Shown piece after piece: positions 9,683 through 18,262 of a stretch of 64,000 nucleotides of DNA (positions are counted from its first letter, which is position 1; each line of letters starts with the position of its first letter). Made by a program: the position numbers and the translations under genes. Location: assembly GCF_031458095.1 (NCBI RefSeq), contig NZ_JAVDXU010000002.1, positions 992,001 through 1,056,000 on the forward strand, in the 5' to 3' direction. The notes under the pieces were generated by a model. That model saw nothing but the letters and a program-made list of their open reading frames with translations, was not told where the DNA came from and searched no databases. This stretch comes from Pelomonas saccharophila_A (lineage in GTDB: Bacteria; Pseudomonadota; Gammaproteobacteria; Burkholderiales; Burkholderiaceae_C).

Positions 9683-10978
9683 ATGCCCGGCATCCTCATC
9701 CTCGACGACGACCCCGACGTGGCCCTGGCCGCACGCTTGGCCCTGCGCAGGCTGGGCGGCGTGGCCGTGCGCCACGAGCCCGGCGAGCTGGCGGCGGCCC
9801 TGGACGAGATCGCGCCCGACGTGCTGCTGCTGGACATGAACTTCAGGCCCGGCGCCAGCGACGGCGCGGCCGGGCTGGCCCTGCTGCGCGAGGTGATGGC
9901 GCGCCGCGATGCGCCGGCGGTCGTCGTCATGACGGCCTATGCCGAGGTCGAGCTGGCCGTGCAGGCCCTCAAGGCCGGCGCGGTGGACTTCATCACCAAG
10001 CCCTGGCCCAACGACAGGCTGGTGGCCTGCGTGCAGGCGGCGCTGGCGCGTCGCGCGCCTGTTCCCGCGGCCGGGGAGCTGCTCGGAGAGTCGGCCGCCA
10101 TGCAGTCGCTGCGCGCGCAGATCGCCCAGGTCGGCGCCAGCGAGGCCAGCGTGCTCATCCTCGGCGAGAACGGCGTCGGCAAGGAACTGGTGGCGCGCGC
10201 CCTGCATCGCGCATCAAAGCGCTCGGCCGGCCCCCTGCTGGCGGTGGACATGGGCTCCCTGCCCGAAGCCCTGGTGGAGAGCGAGCTCTTCGGCCACCGG
10301 CGCGGCAGCTTCACGGATGCGCGCGAGTCGCGGCCGGGGCGGTTTGTCGCGGCGGCCGGGGGCACGCTGTTCCTGGACGAGATCGGCAATCTGCCCCTGG
10401 CCAGCCAGGCCAAGCTGCTGGCGGCCCTGGAGCGCCGCGAGGTGACGCCGCTGGGCAGCGACAAACCGGTGGCGGTGGACGTGCGGGTGCTGGCCGCCAC
10501 CAACGTGCCCGAGGCCGAGCTGTTCGACGCGAAGCGCTTCCGGCCCGACCTGCTCTACCGCCTCAACACCGTGGTGCTGCGCGTGCCGCCGCTGCGCGAG
10601 CGTGGCGCGGGCGACATCGCCCTGCTGCTGCGCCACTATCTGGCGCAGTTCGCGAAACAGCGCACGGTCGAGCTGACGCCCGATGCGCTGGCGCGTCTGT
10701 GCGCCTACCGCTGGCCGGGCAATGTGCGCGAACTGCGCCAGGCCTGCGAGCGCGCGTCGCTGCTGGCACGCGGGCCGGTGTTCACGTATGCGGACTTCGG
10801 CCTCACGGAGATCGCCGCGCCGGCAGCGGCTGAGCCGGGGCTGGATCTGGCCCGGCGCGAGCGCGAGGCCGTGCAGGCGGCCCTGGCCCAGGCCGACGGC
10901 AATATCAGCCAGGCCGCCAAGCTGCTGGGCGTGAGCCGGGCGGCCCTGTATCGCAAGCTGGAAAAGCATGGGCTTTGA
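9683..10978 (+). CDS. NtrC-family response regulator (receiver, sigma-54 AAA+, Fis-type HTH)
   Basis: A 431-residue two-component activator. The receiver domain carries acidic residues at 8-10, phospho-acceptor Asp51 and Lys106. The AAA+ domain has Walker A GENGVGKE at 161-168, the sigma-54-contact loop as GSFTDA at 208-213 (instead of the usual GAFTGA), and Walker B LFLDEIG near 229-235. A Fis-type helix-turn-helix fills residues 403-431. It is divergent from the ABC efflux operon and overlaps its kinase gene by 11 bases. It very likely activates the -24/-12 promoter at 9551-9566 through the dyads at 9598-9636. Confidence 0.93.
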   Translation: MPGILILDDDPDVALAARLALRRLGGVAVRHEPGELAAALDEIAPDVLLLDMNFRPGASDGAAGLALLREVMARRDAPAVVVMTAYAEVELAVQALKAGAVDFITKPWPNDRLVACVQAALARRAPVPAAGELLGESAAMQSLRAQIAQVGASEASVLILGENGVGKELVARALHRASKRSAGPLLAVDMGSLPEALVESELFGHRRGSFTDARESRPGRFVAAAGGTLFLDEIGNLPLASQAKLLAALERREVTPLGSDKPVAVDVRVLAATNVPEAELFDAKRFRPDLLYRLNTVVLRVPPLRERGAGDIALLLRHYLAQFAKQRTVELTPDALARLCAYRWPGNVRELRQACERASLLARGPVFTYADFGLTEIAAPAAAEPGLDLARREREAVQAALAQADGNISQAAKLLGVSRAALYRKLEKHGL

Positions 10979-12128
10979 GCGCGTCCGTGTCGCCGCATCG
11001 GCCCTGGTGATGACGGCCAGCGCCGCCGCTGCGGGAGCGGCTCTGGACTCTCCGCGGGTCCTCGTCGCCTGTGCCTTGGCCGGGCTGATGGCTGCTGCCT
11101 TCGGCTGGGCCTCCCTGACCCGCCTGGCCCACCGGCCCAAGCCGCTGCCGCCCGACCCACCGCCCGCGCCCCGCCCTGATCTGGACGCCGCCCTCGAACA
11201 CGCCCCGCTGGCGCTGTGGCGCCTCGTGGCCGGCGCACCGCCGCTGGCGCTGAACGCCGCCGCCCGCCGCCTCATCGCGCCGGGCCGCGCCGTCGAGCCC
11301 GCCGCCCTGCTCGCGCTGCTGGACGCCGACCCCGGCCGACGCGTCGTCACCCTGCCCACGGAACACGGCCAGGAGCGCGCCGTGCTGGCCGTGTCGGCGC
11401 TGACGGTGCAAGGCCAGGCCTGGCGCCTGGCGGCGCTGGCGCCCATCGAGTCGGAGCTGGAGACCGAGGCCCTGGCCGCCTGGCGCCAGCTGGTGCAGGT
11501 GCTGACCCACGAGATCATGAACTCGCTGACGCCCATCGCCTCGCTGGCCGGCAGCGCGCCGGCCCTGCTGGAAGCCGGCGAGCATGAGGAATTGCAGGCG
11601 GCCCTCGCCACGCTGGCGCGCCGGGCGGCGCATCTGCAGGCCTTTGTCGAGCGCTACCGCAGCGTCAGCCAGCCGCCCGCGCCAACGCTGGCCGACACGC
11701 CGCTGCTGCCGCTGCTGCAGGCCGTGCAACGCCTGGTGGCGCCGGCCTGGGAAGCCGCGGGCGGCCGCGTCGGCCTCAGCGTGGAGCCTGAAAGCCTGGC
11801 CCTCAGAACCGACGCGGCCCAGCTGGAGCAGGTGCTGATCAACCTGACGCAGAACGCCCTGCAGGCCTGCGCCGGGCGGCCCGCGCCCGAGCTGCTGATC
11901 GAGGCCCGCCTGAGCCGCGGGGCCCGGCTGCGGTTGACGGTGGCCGACAACGGCCCGGGCGTGGCGCCGGGGCTGGAGTCGCGCATCTTCACGCCCTTCT
12001 TCACGACCCGCGAGGGCGGCAGCGGCGTCGGCCTGGCCGTCGTGCGCCAGCTGGTGCATGGCCTGGGCGGCACGGTGAGGCATGCCAAGCGGCCGGGCGG
12101 CGGCGCCTGCTTCGTCCTCACCTTTTGA
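10968..12128 (+). CDS. Sensor histidine kinase, cognate to the NtrC-type regulator
   Basis: A 386-residue kinase. Two N-terminal membrane helices (about residues 8-52) enclose almost no periplasmic loop, so it may sense within the membrane or cytoplasm. A PAS-like segment precedes the dimerisation helix with phospho-acceptor His181 (LTHEIMNSL), followed by the catalytic domain: N box NLTQNALQA, G1 DNGPGV, F box FTPFFTT and G2 GSGVGLA. The start overlaps the end of the regulator gene, which implies translational coupling. The signal is unknown; substrates or damage linked to the divergent efflux pump are the natural guess. Confidence 0.92.
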   Translation: MGFERVRVAASALVMTASAAAAGAALDSPRVLVACALAGLMAAAFGWASLTRLAHRPKPLPPDPPPAPRPDLDAALEHAPLALWRLVAGAPPLALNAAARRLIAPGRAVEPAALLALLDADPGRRVVTLPTEHGQERAVLAVSALTVQGQAWRLAALAPIESELETEALAAWRQLVQVLTHEIMNSLTPIASLAGSAPALLEAGEHEELQAALATLARRAAHLQAFVERYRSVSQPPAPTLADTPLLPLLQAVQRLVAPAWEAAGGRVGLSVEPESLALRTDAAQLEQVLINLTQNALQACAGRPAPELLIEARLSRGARLRLTVADNGPGVAPGLESRIFTPFFTTREGGSGVGLAVVRQLVHGLGGTVRHAKRPGGGACFVLTF

Positions 12129-12218
12129 TGCAGTTGCGGCGGGGTTAGGGGGTTCCGGGTCACCGGCCTGTCACCGAGCCTTTCTAGGCTGCGCCGTTTC
12201 CTCGCTCCGGAGCCCCTC

Positions 12219-13445
12219 ATGATCCAACCCCTTCGCTGGGCCGGCCTGTGCCTGCTCGCCCTCGCCTCGCTGAGTGCCAGCGCCCATGACCGCGGCCGCG
12301 CCGAGAACGCGCCCCTGGTCATCGGCCACCGCGGCGGTGCCACCGGCTATCTGCCCGACCACACGCTGGAGAACTACGCCCTGGGCATCGCCATGGGCGC
12401 CGACTATGTCGAGCCCGACCTGGTCTCGACCAAGGACGGCCATCTGATCGCCCGCCACGAGCCCAACCTCATCGCGACGACCAACGTCGCCTCGCTGCCG
12501 CAGTTCGCCTCGCGCAAGCGCACGGCCATCATCGACGGCGCGGCTGAAGAGGGCTTCTTCGCCAGCGACTTCACGTTGGCCGAGATCAAGACCCTGCGCG
12601 CCATCCAGCCGCTGGCCGACCGCGACGCCAGCTTCAATGGCCAGTTCGAGATCCCGACGCTGGAGGAGGTCATCGCCTTCGTGAAGCGCAAGTCGGCCGA
12701 GGAAGGCCGGCGCATCGGCATCTATCCCGAGACCAAGCACCCGACCTATCACCGCAGCCTGGGCCTGCCGCTGGAGGACAAGCTGCTGGCCATCCTGAGC
12801 CGCGCCGGCTGGAACCACCGCAGCGCCCCGGTCATCATCCAGTCCTTCGAGACGGCCAACCTCAAATACCTGCGCAGCAAGTCCAGCGTGCGCCTGGTGC
12901 AGCTGGTGGACGCCAACGACGTCAATGCCGACGGCAGCCTGGACTTCACCAAGCCCTATGACAAGCCTTACGACTGGGTCGTGTCCGGCCGCGCCGGCCT
13001 GTTCAAGGACCTGCTGACGCCGGCCGGCCTGGCCGAGGTCAAGACCTATGCCGACGGCATCGGCCCCTGGAAGGTCTACCTGATCTCCAGCGCCTGCAAG
13101 ACGGTGGCGGCCGGCGGCGGCTGCGCCGACACGAATGGCGACGGCCTGGTCGACGAGCGCGACCGCAAGCTGTTGGCCCCCAGCGACATCGTCGCCAACG
13201 CGCACAAGCTGGGCCTGATGGTGCATCCCTACACCTTCCGCAGCGAACAAAAGCGCCTGGCCAGCGACTACAAGGGCAGCCCGGCCATCGAATACCTGGC
13301 CTTCTACGAACTGGGCGTGGACGGCGTGTTCGCCGACTTCGCCGACGATGCCTTCGCTGCCCGGGCGATGTTCCTGCTCAAGAACGACCCCAACTACGCC
13401 CGCTGCCTGGTCAACGGCCGGGGCTGCGTGAATAGCCGTGACTGA
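12219..13445 (+). CDS. Periplasmic glycerophosphodiester phosphodiesterase (GlpQ-like) with EF-hand-like loops
   Basis: A 408-residue secreted enzyme predicted to hydrolyse glycerophosphodiesters to glycerol-3-phosphate and an alcohol. A signal peptide ends near residue 22. The GDPD core shows GHRGG, the PDHTLENY segment, EPDLVSTKDG and ARHEP, with the late QSFE strand, all expected active-site regions. Two acidic loops resemble calcium EF-hands (DVNADGSLDF near residue 235 and DTNGDGLVDERD near residue 304), fitting the calcium need of periplasmic GlpQ. A GGAG sequence seven bases before the ATG supports the start. It stands alone, followed by a strong hairpin. Confidence 0.92.
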   Translation: MIQPLRWAGLCLLALASLSASAHDRGRAENAPLVIGHRGGATGYLPDHTLENYALGIAMGADYVEPDLVSTKDGHLIARHEPNLIATTNVASLPQFASRKRTAIIDGAAEEGFFASDFTLAEIKTLRAIQPLADRDASFNGQFEIPTLEEVIAFVKRKSAEEGRRIGIYPETKHPTYHRSLGLPLEDKLLAILSRAGWNHRSAPVIIQSFETANLKYLRSKSSVRLVQLVDANDVNADGSLDFTKPYDKPYDWVVSGRAGLFKDLLTPAGLAEVKTYADGIGPWKVYLISSACKTVAAGGGCADTNGDGLVDERDRKLLAPSDIVANAHKLGLMVHPYTFRSEQKRLASDYKGSPAIEYLAFYELGVDGVFADFADDAFAARAMFLLKNDPNYARCLVNGRGCVNSRD

Positions 13446-13463
13446 GTAAACGGGTGCAAACCG

Positions 13464-13488
13464 CAGGCATATCGTGCAGATATGCCTG
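13464..13488 (+). terminator. Strong inverted repeat after the phosphodiesterase gene, possible terminator
   Basis: CAGGCATATC, loop GTGCA, GATATGCCTG: a perfect 10-bp stem 19 bases past the stop codon. Only a short T run (ATTTCC) follows, so Rho-independent termination is uncertain and an operator role for the downstream gene is possible. Confidence 0.5.
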
Positions 13489-13548
13489 ATTTCCTCGGTG
13501 GTGTGACCCTGTGGCGGATGTTAGGCTGCCCGCTGTTACACCCCGGGG

Positions 13549-14283
13549 ATGGAGATGTTTCACGAGTTGCAGGAGTTGTTGGGCGCCTATTTGATGCCGG
13601 TATTGATCGCGATACCGCTGGCCATCATCGTGCTCATCGCCGCCTTCAAGCGTGACGACTACCGTCCGCCGCGCGAGTACACGCCGCCGCCGCGCCCGCC
13701 CGAGGGCTATCAGCGCGCCAATGCGCCGGTCGTGCTGCCGCCCCTGCCCATCAGCCCGAATGCGGGCGCCAACGCCGGCCCGTCCATGGCCAGCGCCTTT
13801 GTCACGGCGCCCTCGCCCATCCAGCCGCCCAGGCCAGCGCCGGTCGTGCCCGAGGGCCCGCCCACCGTCCTCATCGCCGACGACTCCGCCGTCGTGCGCA
13901 CCAAGCTCAAGCGCCTGCTGGAAGGCGCCGGCTTCACGGTCGTGCAGGTCAACGACGGCAACGAGGCCATGGCCCAACTGGACGAGAAGCCCGAGATCGC
14001 CGTGCTGATCACCGACCTCGAGATGCCCAACAAGGACGGTTTCGAGCTGATCGCCGACGTGCACGGCAGCCTCACGACCGAGGACCTGCCCGTCATCGCC
14101 ATCACCGGCCACGACGAGCTGCATGGCCGCGTCGGCCAGATCGAAGGCGTCTACGGCATCTTCAAGAAGCCCTGGAACGACCGCGAGCTGCTCAAGCGCG
14201 TGGAGTCCCTGGTGCATCTGCGCAGTGCCGCCAGCAAGCGCGGCCGCCGCGTCAGCGACCTGCGCGCGCCGCCAAGCGCCTGA
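13549..14283 (+). CDS. Membrane-anchored receiver (CheY-like) protein
   Basis: A 244-residue protein with one N-terminal membrane helix (about residues 14-34), a proline- and alanine-rich linker (about 40-100) and a C-terminal receiver domain (about 103-225). The receiver retains the acidic pair ADD, phospho-acceptor Asp in ITDLEMP, the Thr of AITGHD and the Lys of FKKPW, so it should be phosphorylatable. No output domain follows, so signalling would be by protein contact at the membrane. No kinase gene is adjacent. A second ATG at 13555 has a better-placed GGAG-like site than the first. Confidence 0.85.
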   Translation: MEMFHELQELLGAYLMPVLIAIPLAIIVLIAAFKRDDYRPPREYTPPPRPPEGYQRANAPVVLPPLPISPNAGANAGPSMASAFVTAPSPIQPPRPAPVVPEGPPTVLIADDSAVVRTKLKRLLEGAGFTVVQVNDGNEAMAQLDEKPEIAVLITDLEMPNKDGFELIADVHGSLTTEDLPVIAITGHDELHGRVGQIEGVYGIFKKPWNDRELLKRVESLVHLRSAASKRGRRVSDLRAPPSA

Positions 14284-14289
14284 GCGCTG

Positions 14290-14380
14290 CCCCTCGGGGG
14301 GACGGCGATGCTTGCGGTATCGAGCCGCAAGCACATCGCCAGCGCGGGCCGGCTAGGGAGCGGCCCGGCTCTCGGCCCGC
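14290..14380 (+). repeat. Dispersed GC-rich modular repeat, copy A
   Basis: Three modules in order: a CCCCTCGGGGG core, a hairpin (GGCGATGCTTGCGG and its complement interrupted by CA, around TATCGAG), and a tail GGGCCGGCTAGGGAGCGGCCC continuing into a CTCGGCCC end. The same modules recur at 55595-55680, and parts at 53043-53092 (reverse strand) and 56651-56690. All copies are intergenic. Confidence 0.75.
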
Positions 14381-14514
14381 AGGATGCCGAATTCAATTCG
14401 CCGCCGGAAGACCACGCGGCATGCATGAATTCACCCGCCGTCGCCTCGGTTACTCGACCGCGGGCGCGCGCTGCATGGATGATTCGAGCAGGCCTTTCAT
14501 GCGGAGCCGTTCGA

Positions 14515-15117
14515 ATGTCTTATCTGGACCCGATGGACCAGCAGGCGCTGGATGTCAAGATTTCCGAGCTGCTGGTCGCCACGTCCGACGGCTATGACGC
14601 GGCCCTGGACCGCCAGATCACCGATGTGCTGCTGCTGCTGCGCAAGCAGTTGCAGATGGACGTCGTCTTCGTGTCCGAGTTTGTCGACGGCCAGCGGGTG
14701 TTCCGCTTTGTCGACGGCGGCGAGGCCCTGGGCCTGCATGCGGGCGACGCCGCGCCGCTGGAGGAAAGCTATTGCCAGCAGGTGGTCTCGGGCCGCATGC
14801 CCGAGCTGGTGCCGGACGCCCGCGAACTCGTGAAACGCGGCGAGCTGTTCGACCCCGGCATCCCCGTCGGCGCCCATCTGAGCACGCCAGTCGTCCTGCC
14901 CGATGGGCGCATCTACGGCACGGTCTGCTGCTTCAGCGCCTCGGCCCAGCCCGAGCTGCAGCAGAGCGCCCTGGCCTGCCTGCGCCAATGCGCTCGCCTG
15001 GTGGCGCGCAAGGTGGACGTCGAGCCGCTGCTGGAGTTCGCATCCACCCAGGTGCAATGGCAGCCGACGGAGCCGGCACCGTTCCCCGAAATCACCGGCT
15101 CGGACGAGCCGCGTTGA
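14515..15117 (+). CDS. GAF domain protein
   Basis: A 200-residue cytoplasmic protein dominated by one GAF-like domain (about residues 10-165). It has the typical core strands (MDVVFVSEFVDGQRVFRFVDG) and the SYCQ segment found in GAF-type photo- or small-molecule sensors. It is not fused to an output domain; related proteins are EAL or GGDEF fusions, so this may act on a separate partner. The ATG at 14515 was chosen over an upstream ATG at 14308 because the extra residues would be translated from the dispersed repeat. It lies downstream of the membrane receiver gene, but the repeat-containing gap makes co-transcription uncertain. Confidence 0.75.
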   Translation: MSYLDPMDQQALDVKISELLVATSDGYDAALDRQITDVLLLLRKQLQMDVVFVSEFVDGQRVFRFVDGGEALGLHAGDAAPLEESYCQQVVSGRMPELVPDARELVKRGELFDPGIPVGAHLSTPVVLPDGRIYGTVCCFSASAQPELQQSALACLRQCARLVARKVDVEPLLEFASTQVQWQPTEPAPFPEITGSDEPR

Positions 15118-15123
15118 CCACCA

Positions 15124-15783
15124 TCAGGGCAAGACCCTGACCTTGATGTTCCTGAAGTGCACCGTGCTCTCGGGGTCATGACCCTGGAGGGCGAAGGTGC
15201 CGCTGGCCAGATAGCGCTGCTCCAGGCCCTTCTTGCGCACGAGGGGTGACTCCTCGGTGTAGTCGGCCGTCTTCTCGTTGCCGACGAAGGTCGTGACATG
15301 CTTGCCATCGACGCGGATGGTCAGCGTGAACCACTGGCCGTCGGGGGCGATGACCTTGGGGAAGTCCTGCACGCCCCACAGGCCGCCCGTGCGGCTGGGG
15401 TCGCTGTGGGAATTGTTGACCTGCACCTCATAGCCCAGGTTGGGCCAGCCGACCTCCTGCCACCGGGTGTGGAAGTAGATGCCGGAGTTGGCCTTGGGGA
15501 AGGTCATCACGTCGGCCTTGAACTCGAAGTTCTTGAAGTCGTGCTGCTGCACGGGGCCGACGTAGAAGAGGTGGGAGCGCGGGCCCTGGACGATGATGGC
15601 GCCGTCCTTGACGCTGAAGGAGCCGGGCGCATCGCTGGCGCGCCAGTGGTCCAGGCTCTTGCCGTCGAACAGCAGCTGCCAGCCAGCGGCCTTCTCGTCG
15701 GCGCTCAGCGAGTTGATATTCATGTCGGCGGCGTGGGCGGCAGTGGCGAGGGCGAGGGCGGCGGCAACGAGGGTGGCTTTCAT
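15124..15783 (-). CDS. DUF1080 3-keto-disaccharide hydrolase-like secreted protein
   Basis: About 219 residues: a signal peptide (to near residue 19, AHAAD) and a single DUF1080/3-keto-disaccharide hydrolase domain with its hallmark opening (GWQLLFDGKSLDHWR) and a later F-K-A-D and I-Y-F-H-T-R strand pattern. Members cleave glycosidic bonds of sugars oxidised at C3. It is the last of three genes on the minus strand whose first two encode a flavin glycoside dehydrogenase, which supports that activity here. A GTG at 15789 overlapping the previous stop is an alternative start; the ATG at 15783 has the better spacing from GGAG. Confidence 0.85.
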   Translation of the reverse strand: MKATLVAAALALATAAHAADMNINSLSADEKAAGWQLLFDGKSLDHWRASDAPGSFSVKDGAIIVQGPRSHLFYVGPVQQHDFKNFEFKADVMTFPKANSGIYFHTRWQEVGWPNLGYEVQVNNSHSDPSRTGGLWGVQDFPKVIAPDGQWFTLTIRVDGKHVTTFVGNEKTADYTEESPLVRKKGLEQRYLASGTFALQGHDPESTVHFRNIKVRVLP

Positions 15784-15785
15784 GG

Positions 15786-16409
15786 TCACGCGACTCCAAC
15801 GATCTGCAGGACTTTGAGGGGTGGGCCGTCGAAGGTGACGGACGGGATATTGCCAACGAAGCCGAGGTCTTTGGAACCCTCGGGCGTCGTGTAGAAGCCG
15901 CCGGCGGTCAGGTCGCGGAAGCGCTTGAAGAAGCGCGCGGCGGCGGCGTGCTCTGGCCTGGCTTTCTGGATCCAGCAGATGTCATCGGCAATCTGCGATT
16001 GCGCGCCGACATCGAGTTCGGCAAAGGTTTTGCCGAAGCGCGAGCGGCTCTCGGACTCCAGCCAGGCCAGACCCGCGACGATCACTTCCTTGTCCTTGGA
16101 CTGGTCGGGGTAGGGCGCGCTGATCCATTCGTCGATGAAGAGATGCACCTTCAACTGCGCGGCGCTCGGCGAATGCTCGTCGGCCGGGATGATGAGCCCG
16201 CACAGGGCCTGGGCAGTGCGCGACTGCTGGGGCGTGAAAGTCAGTGGCCACAGCTCGCCACTGCGATACGTGGGCGTCAGCTTGGGATCGGTGCCATAGC
16301 CCTTGGCCTTGCCACCCGAGCGCTTGGCCGGCGTCGCACCAGCCGACACCTCCACGCCCATGGCGGCGCTGGCGGCCAGCATCCATTGCAGGGTGGTTCT
16401 GCGGTCCAT
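15786..16409 (-). CDS. Gluconate 2-dehydrogenase subunit 3-like small subunit, Tat-type signal
   Basis: A 207-residue exported small subunit of the gluconate 2-dehydrogenase subunit 3 family. The N-terminus reads MDRRTTLQWML, a twin-arginine-type signal, followed by a hydrophobic stretch. In characterised flavin sugar dehydrogenases this subunit carries the folded GMC partner across the membrane by the Tat pathway and shields its active site. It starts two bases after the GMC gene ends and is followed by the DUF1080 gene, forming one operon. No cytochrome c subunit is encoded next to it, so the electron acceptor is unknown. Confidence 0.88.
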   Translation of the reverse strand: MDRRTTLQWMLAASAAMGVEVSAGATPAKRSGGKAKGYGTDPKLTPTYRSGELWPLTFTPQQSRTAQALCGLIIPADEHSPSAAQLKVHLFIDEWISAPYPDQSKDKEVIVAGLAWLESESRSRFGKTFAELDVGAQSQIADDICWIQKARPEHAAAARFFKRFRDLTAGGFYTTPEGSKDLGFVGNIPSVTFDGPPLKVLQIVGVA

Positions 16410-16411
16410 GC

Positions 16412-18211
16412 TCAGAGCTCCTTGCTGCGCAAGCGCGCGACGATATGGTCGGCCTGGCGCCAGGCCAGGGCCATGATGGTCAGGGTCGGGTTCTTGTCGG
16501 CGTTGGAAGCGAAGGGCGCGCCGTCGGACAGGAAGAGATTGGGCACATCCCAGGTCTGGCCGAAAGCGTTGGTGACCGAGGTGCGCGCATCGGCACCCAT
16601 GAGGGTGCCGCCCACCTCGTGGATGATGGAGCCGCCCGGCGCGATGGCCTTGGCGCCGTCCAGCTCGGGCCCGCCGCCCTGCACGCGGCCACCCATGGCC
16701 GTGATGATGTCGGCAAAGGTCTTCTGCATGTGGGCGGCCTGACGGGTCTCGTGTTCGGCCCATTGCCAGTGGAAGCGCAGCACCGGGATGCCGAAGCGGT
16801 CCTTGACCTTGGGGTCGAGCTCGCACCAGGACTGCTCGTTGGGAATCATCTCGCCGCGACCGGAGAAGTAGACGAAGCTGCCGTACAGGCGCCTGACGTC
16901 CTGCTTGAACTTCGCGCCATAGCTGCCCTGGGTGTAGCCCTCCAGGCCCGCGCCGGTGCCCGAGGTGGGCATGCGCTTGCCGGTGCTGATCTCGATGTGA
17001 TAGCCGCGCGGAAAGCCGAGCTTCTTCGCCCAGTCGCGGCCCTGCTGCTGGTAGAGCCACCAGGGCGCATAGGCATGGCCGCCACCGGCACCGTCTTCGT
17101 TGTGGGGCGGCAGGCCTTCCAGCGCCGGTACGTGGCCCGACAGGTCGCTGCCCACCGTGTCCATGATGTAGCGCCCGACCTTGCCGCTGCTGTTGGCCAG
17201 CCCGCCAGGCTTGCTGTTCAGCAGGATGCGCACCGATTCGCAGGCGCTGGCCGCCAGCACGACAGCGCGGGCCTTGGCCTCGATGTGCTTGCCGGTCTTG
17301 CGGTCGACAAAGCGCACGCCGCTGGCCTTGCCGTTCTTCGTCGTCACCTCATAGACCATGGCGTCGCAGAGCACGTCGAGATTGCCGCTGGCCAGGGCCG
17401 GCGGCAGGTGCACGGCGGGGCTCTGGTAGGTAGCGCCGATGGAGCAGCCGCGGCTGCAGGGCGTGGCCCAGAAGCAGGCGGCGCGGTCGCGCATGGCCTG
17501 GGCCACCAGGCTTTGAGCGCGCGGGTTGCCGGGGTGCAGCAGGGCGGGGATGCGGGCGTCGTCGAGCTTCTTCGTCAGCACCGCGCGGTGGATGGGCACG
17601 ACGGGCACGCCCAGCGTGGCCGCATGCTTCTTGATGAGGCGCTCGCCGACGCGCATCGCCGGCGCGGGCAGCAAGCAGCCGTCGGGCGAGTCGGGCGTGT
17701 TCTCCAGACCGTCGTTGCTGCCGTAGATGCCGACCAGCATCTCGACCTTGTCGTAATAGGGCGCGACGTCCTCGTAGCTGATGGGCCAGTCGAAGCCCAG
17801 GCCGTCGCGGCTGTGGGGCTTGAAGTCATAGGGGCCGTTGCGCAGTGAGATGCGGCCCCAGTGGTTGGTGCGGCCGCCCAGCATGCGGGCGCGCCACCAG
17901 TCGAAGCGCTGCTGCGGGTCAGCGGAAGCCTGCGTGTAGGGCTCGCCGGGCACTTGCCAGCCGCCGTCCACCGTCGCGTCGTAGAAGCCGAAGGGCTTGT
18001 CCGGCGTGCTGGCGCCGCGCAGCGGTGCGTCGGCGCTGGTCTGGAACATCGGCGTCTCGGTGCGGAAGTCGTAGTGGCGGCCGGCCTCCAGCATCAGCAC
18101 CTTCACGCCCTCCAGCGCCAGCGTGTAGGCCGTCTGGCCGCCACCGGCGCCCGAGCCGACGACGATGACGTCGTAGTCCTTGGCCATGCTGCGCGTCGTC
18201 ACGAAACCCAT
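16412..18211 (-). CDS. GMC-family FAD oxidoreductase, probable glycoside 3-dehydrogenase large subunit
   Basis: A 599-residue flavoenzyme. The N-terminal dinucleotide-binding motif is GSGAGGG. Near the C-terminus it has HEVGGTLMG and NPTLTIMALAWR, the GMC C-terminal signature including the catalytic His/Asn region. It has no signal of its own, as expected when the Tat-tagged small subunit exports it. The ATG at 18211 is preceded by GGGGAG at good distance; a second in-frame ATG at 18187 starts directly at the FAD domain. Context (small subunit plus DUF1080 hydrolase) favours oxidation of a disaccharide or glycoside at C3 over simple gluconate or choline oxidation. Confidence 0.88.
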   Translation of the reverse strand: MGFVTTRSMAKDYDVIVVGSGAGGGQTAYTLALEGVKVLMLEAGRHYDFRTETPMFQTSADAPLRGASTPDKPFGFYDATVDGGWQVPGEPYTQASADPQQRFDWWRARMLGGRTNHWGRISLRNGPYDFKPHSRDGLGFDWPISYEDVAPYYDKVEMLVGIYGSNDGLENTPDSPDGCLLPAPAMRVGERLIKKHAATLGVPVVPIHRAVLTKKLDDARIPALLHPGNPRAQSLVAQAMRDRAACFWATPCSRGCSIGATYQSPAVHLPPALASGNLDVLCDAMVYEVTTKNGKASGVRFVDRKTGKHIEAKARAVVLAASACESVRILLNSKPGGLANSSGKVGRYIMDTVGSDLSGHVPALEGLPPHNEDGAGGGHAYAPWWLYQQQGRDWAKKLGFPRGYHIEISTGKRMPTSGTGAGLEGYTQGSYGAKFKQDVRRLYGSFVYFSGRGEMIPNEQSWCELDPKVKDRFGIPVLRFHWQWAEHETRQAAHMQKTFADIITAMGGRVQGGGPELDGAKAIAPGGSIIHEVGGTLMGADARTSVTNAFGQTWDVPNLFLSDGAPFASNADKNPTLTIMALAWRQADHIVARLRSKEL

Positions 18212-18262
18212 GCACCACTCCCCGAGGAAGACGGCGCAGTGTGCCACCACGCGAAAGCGATT

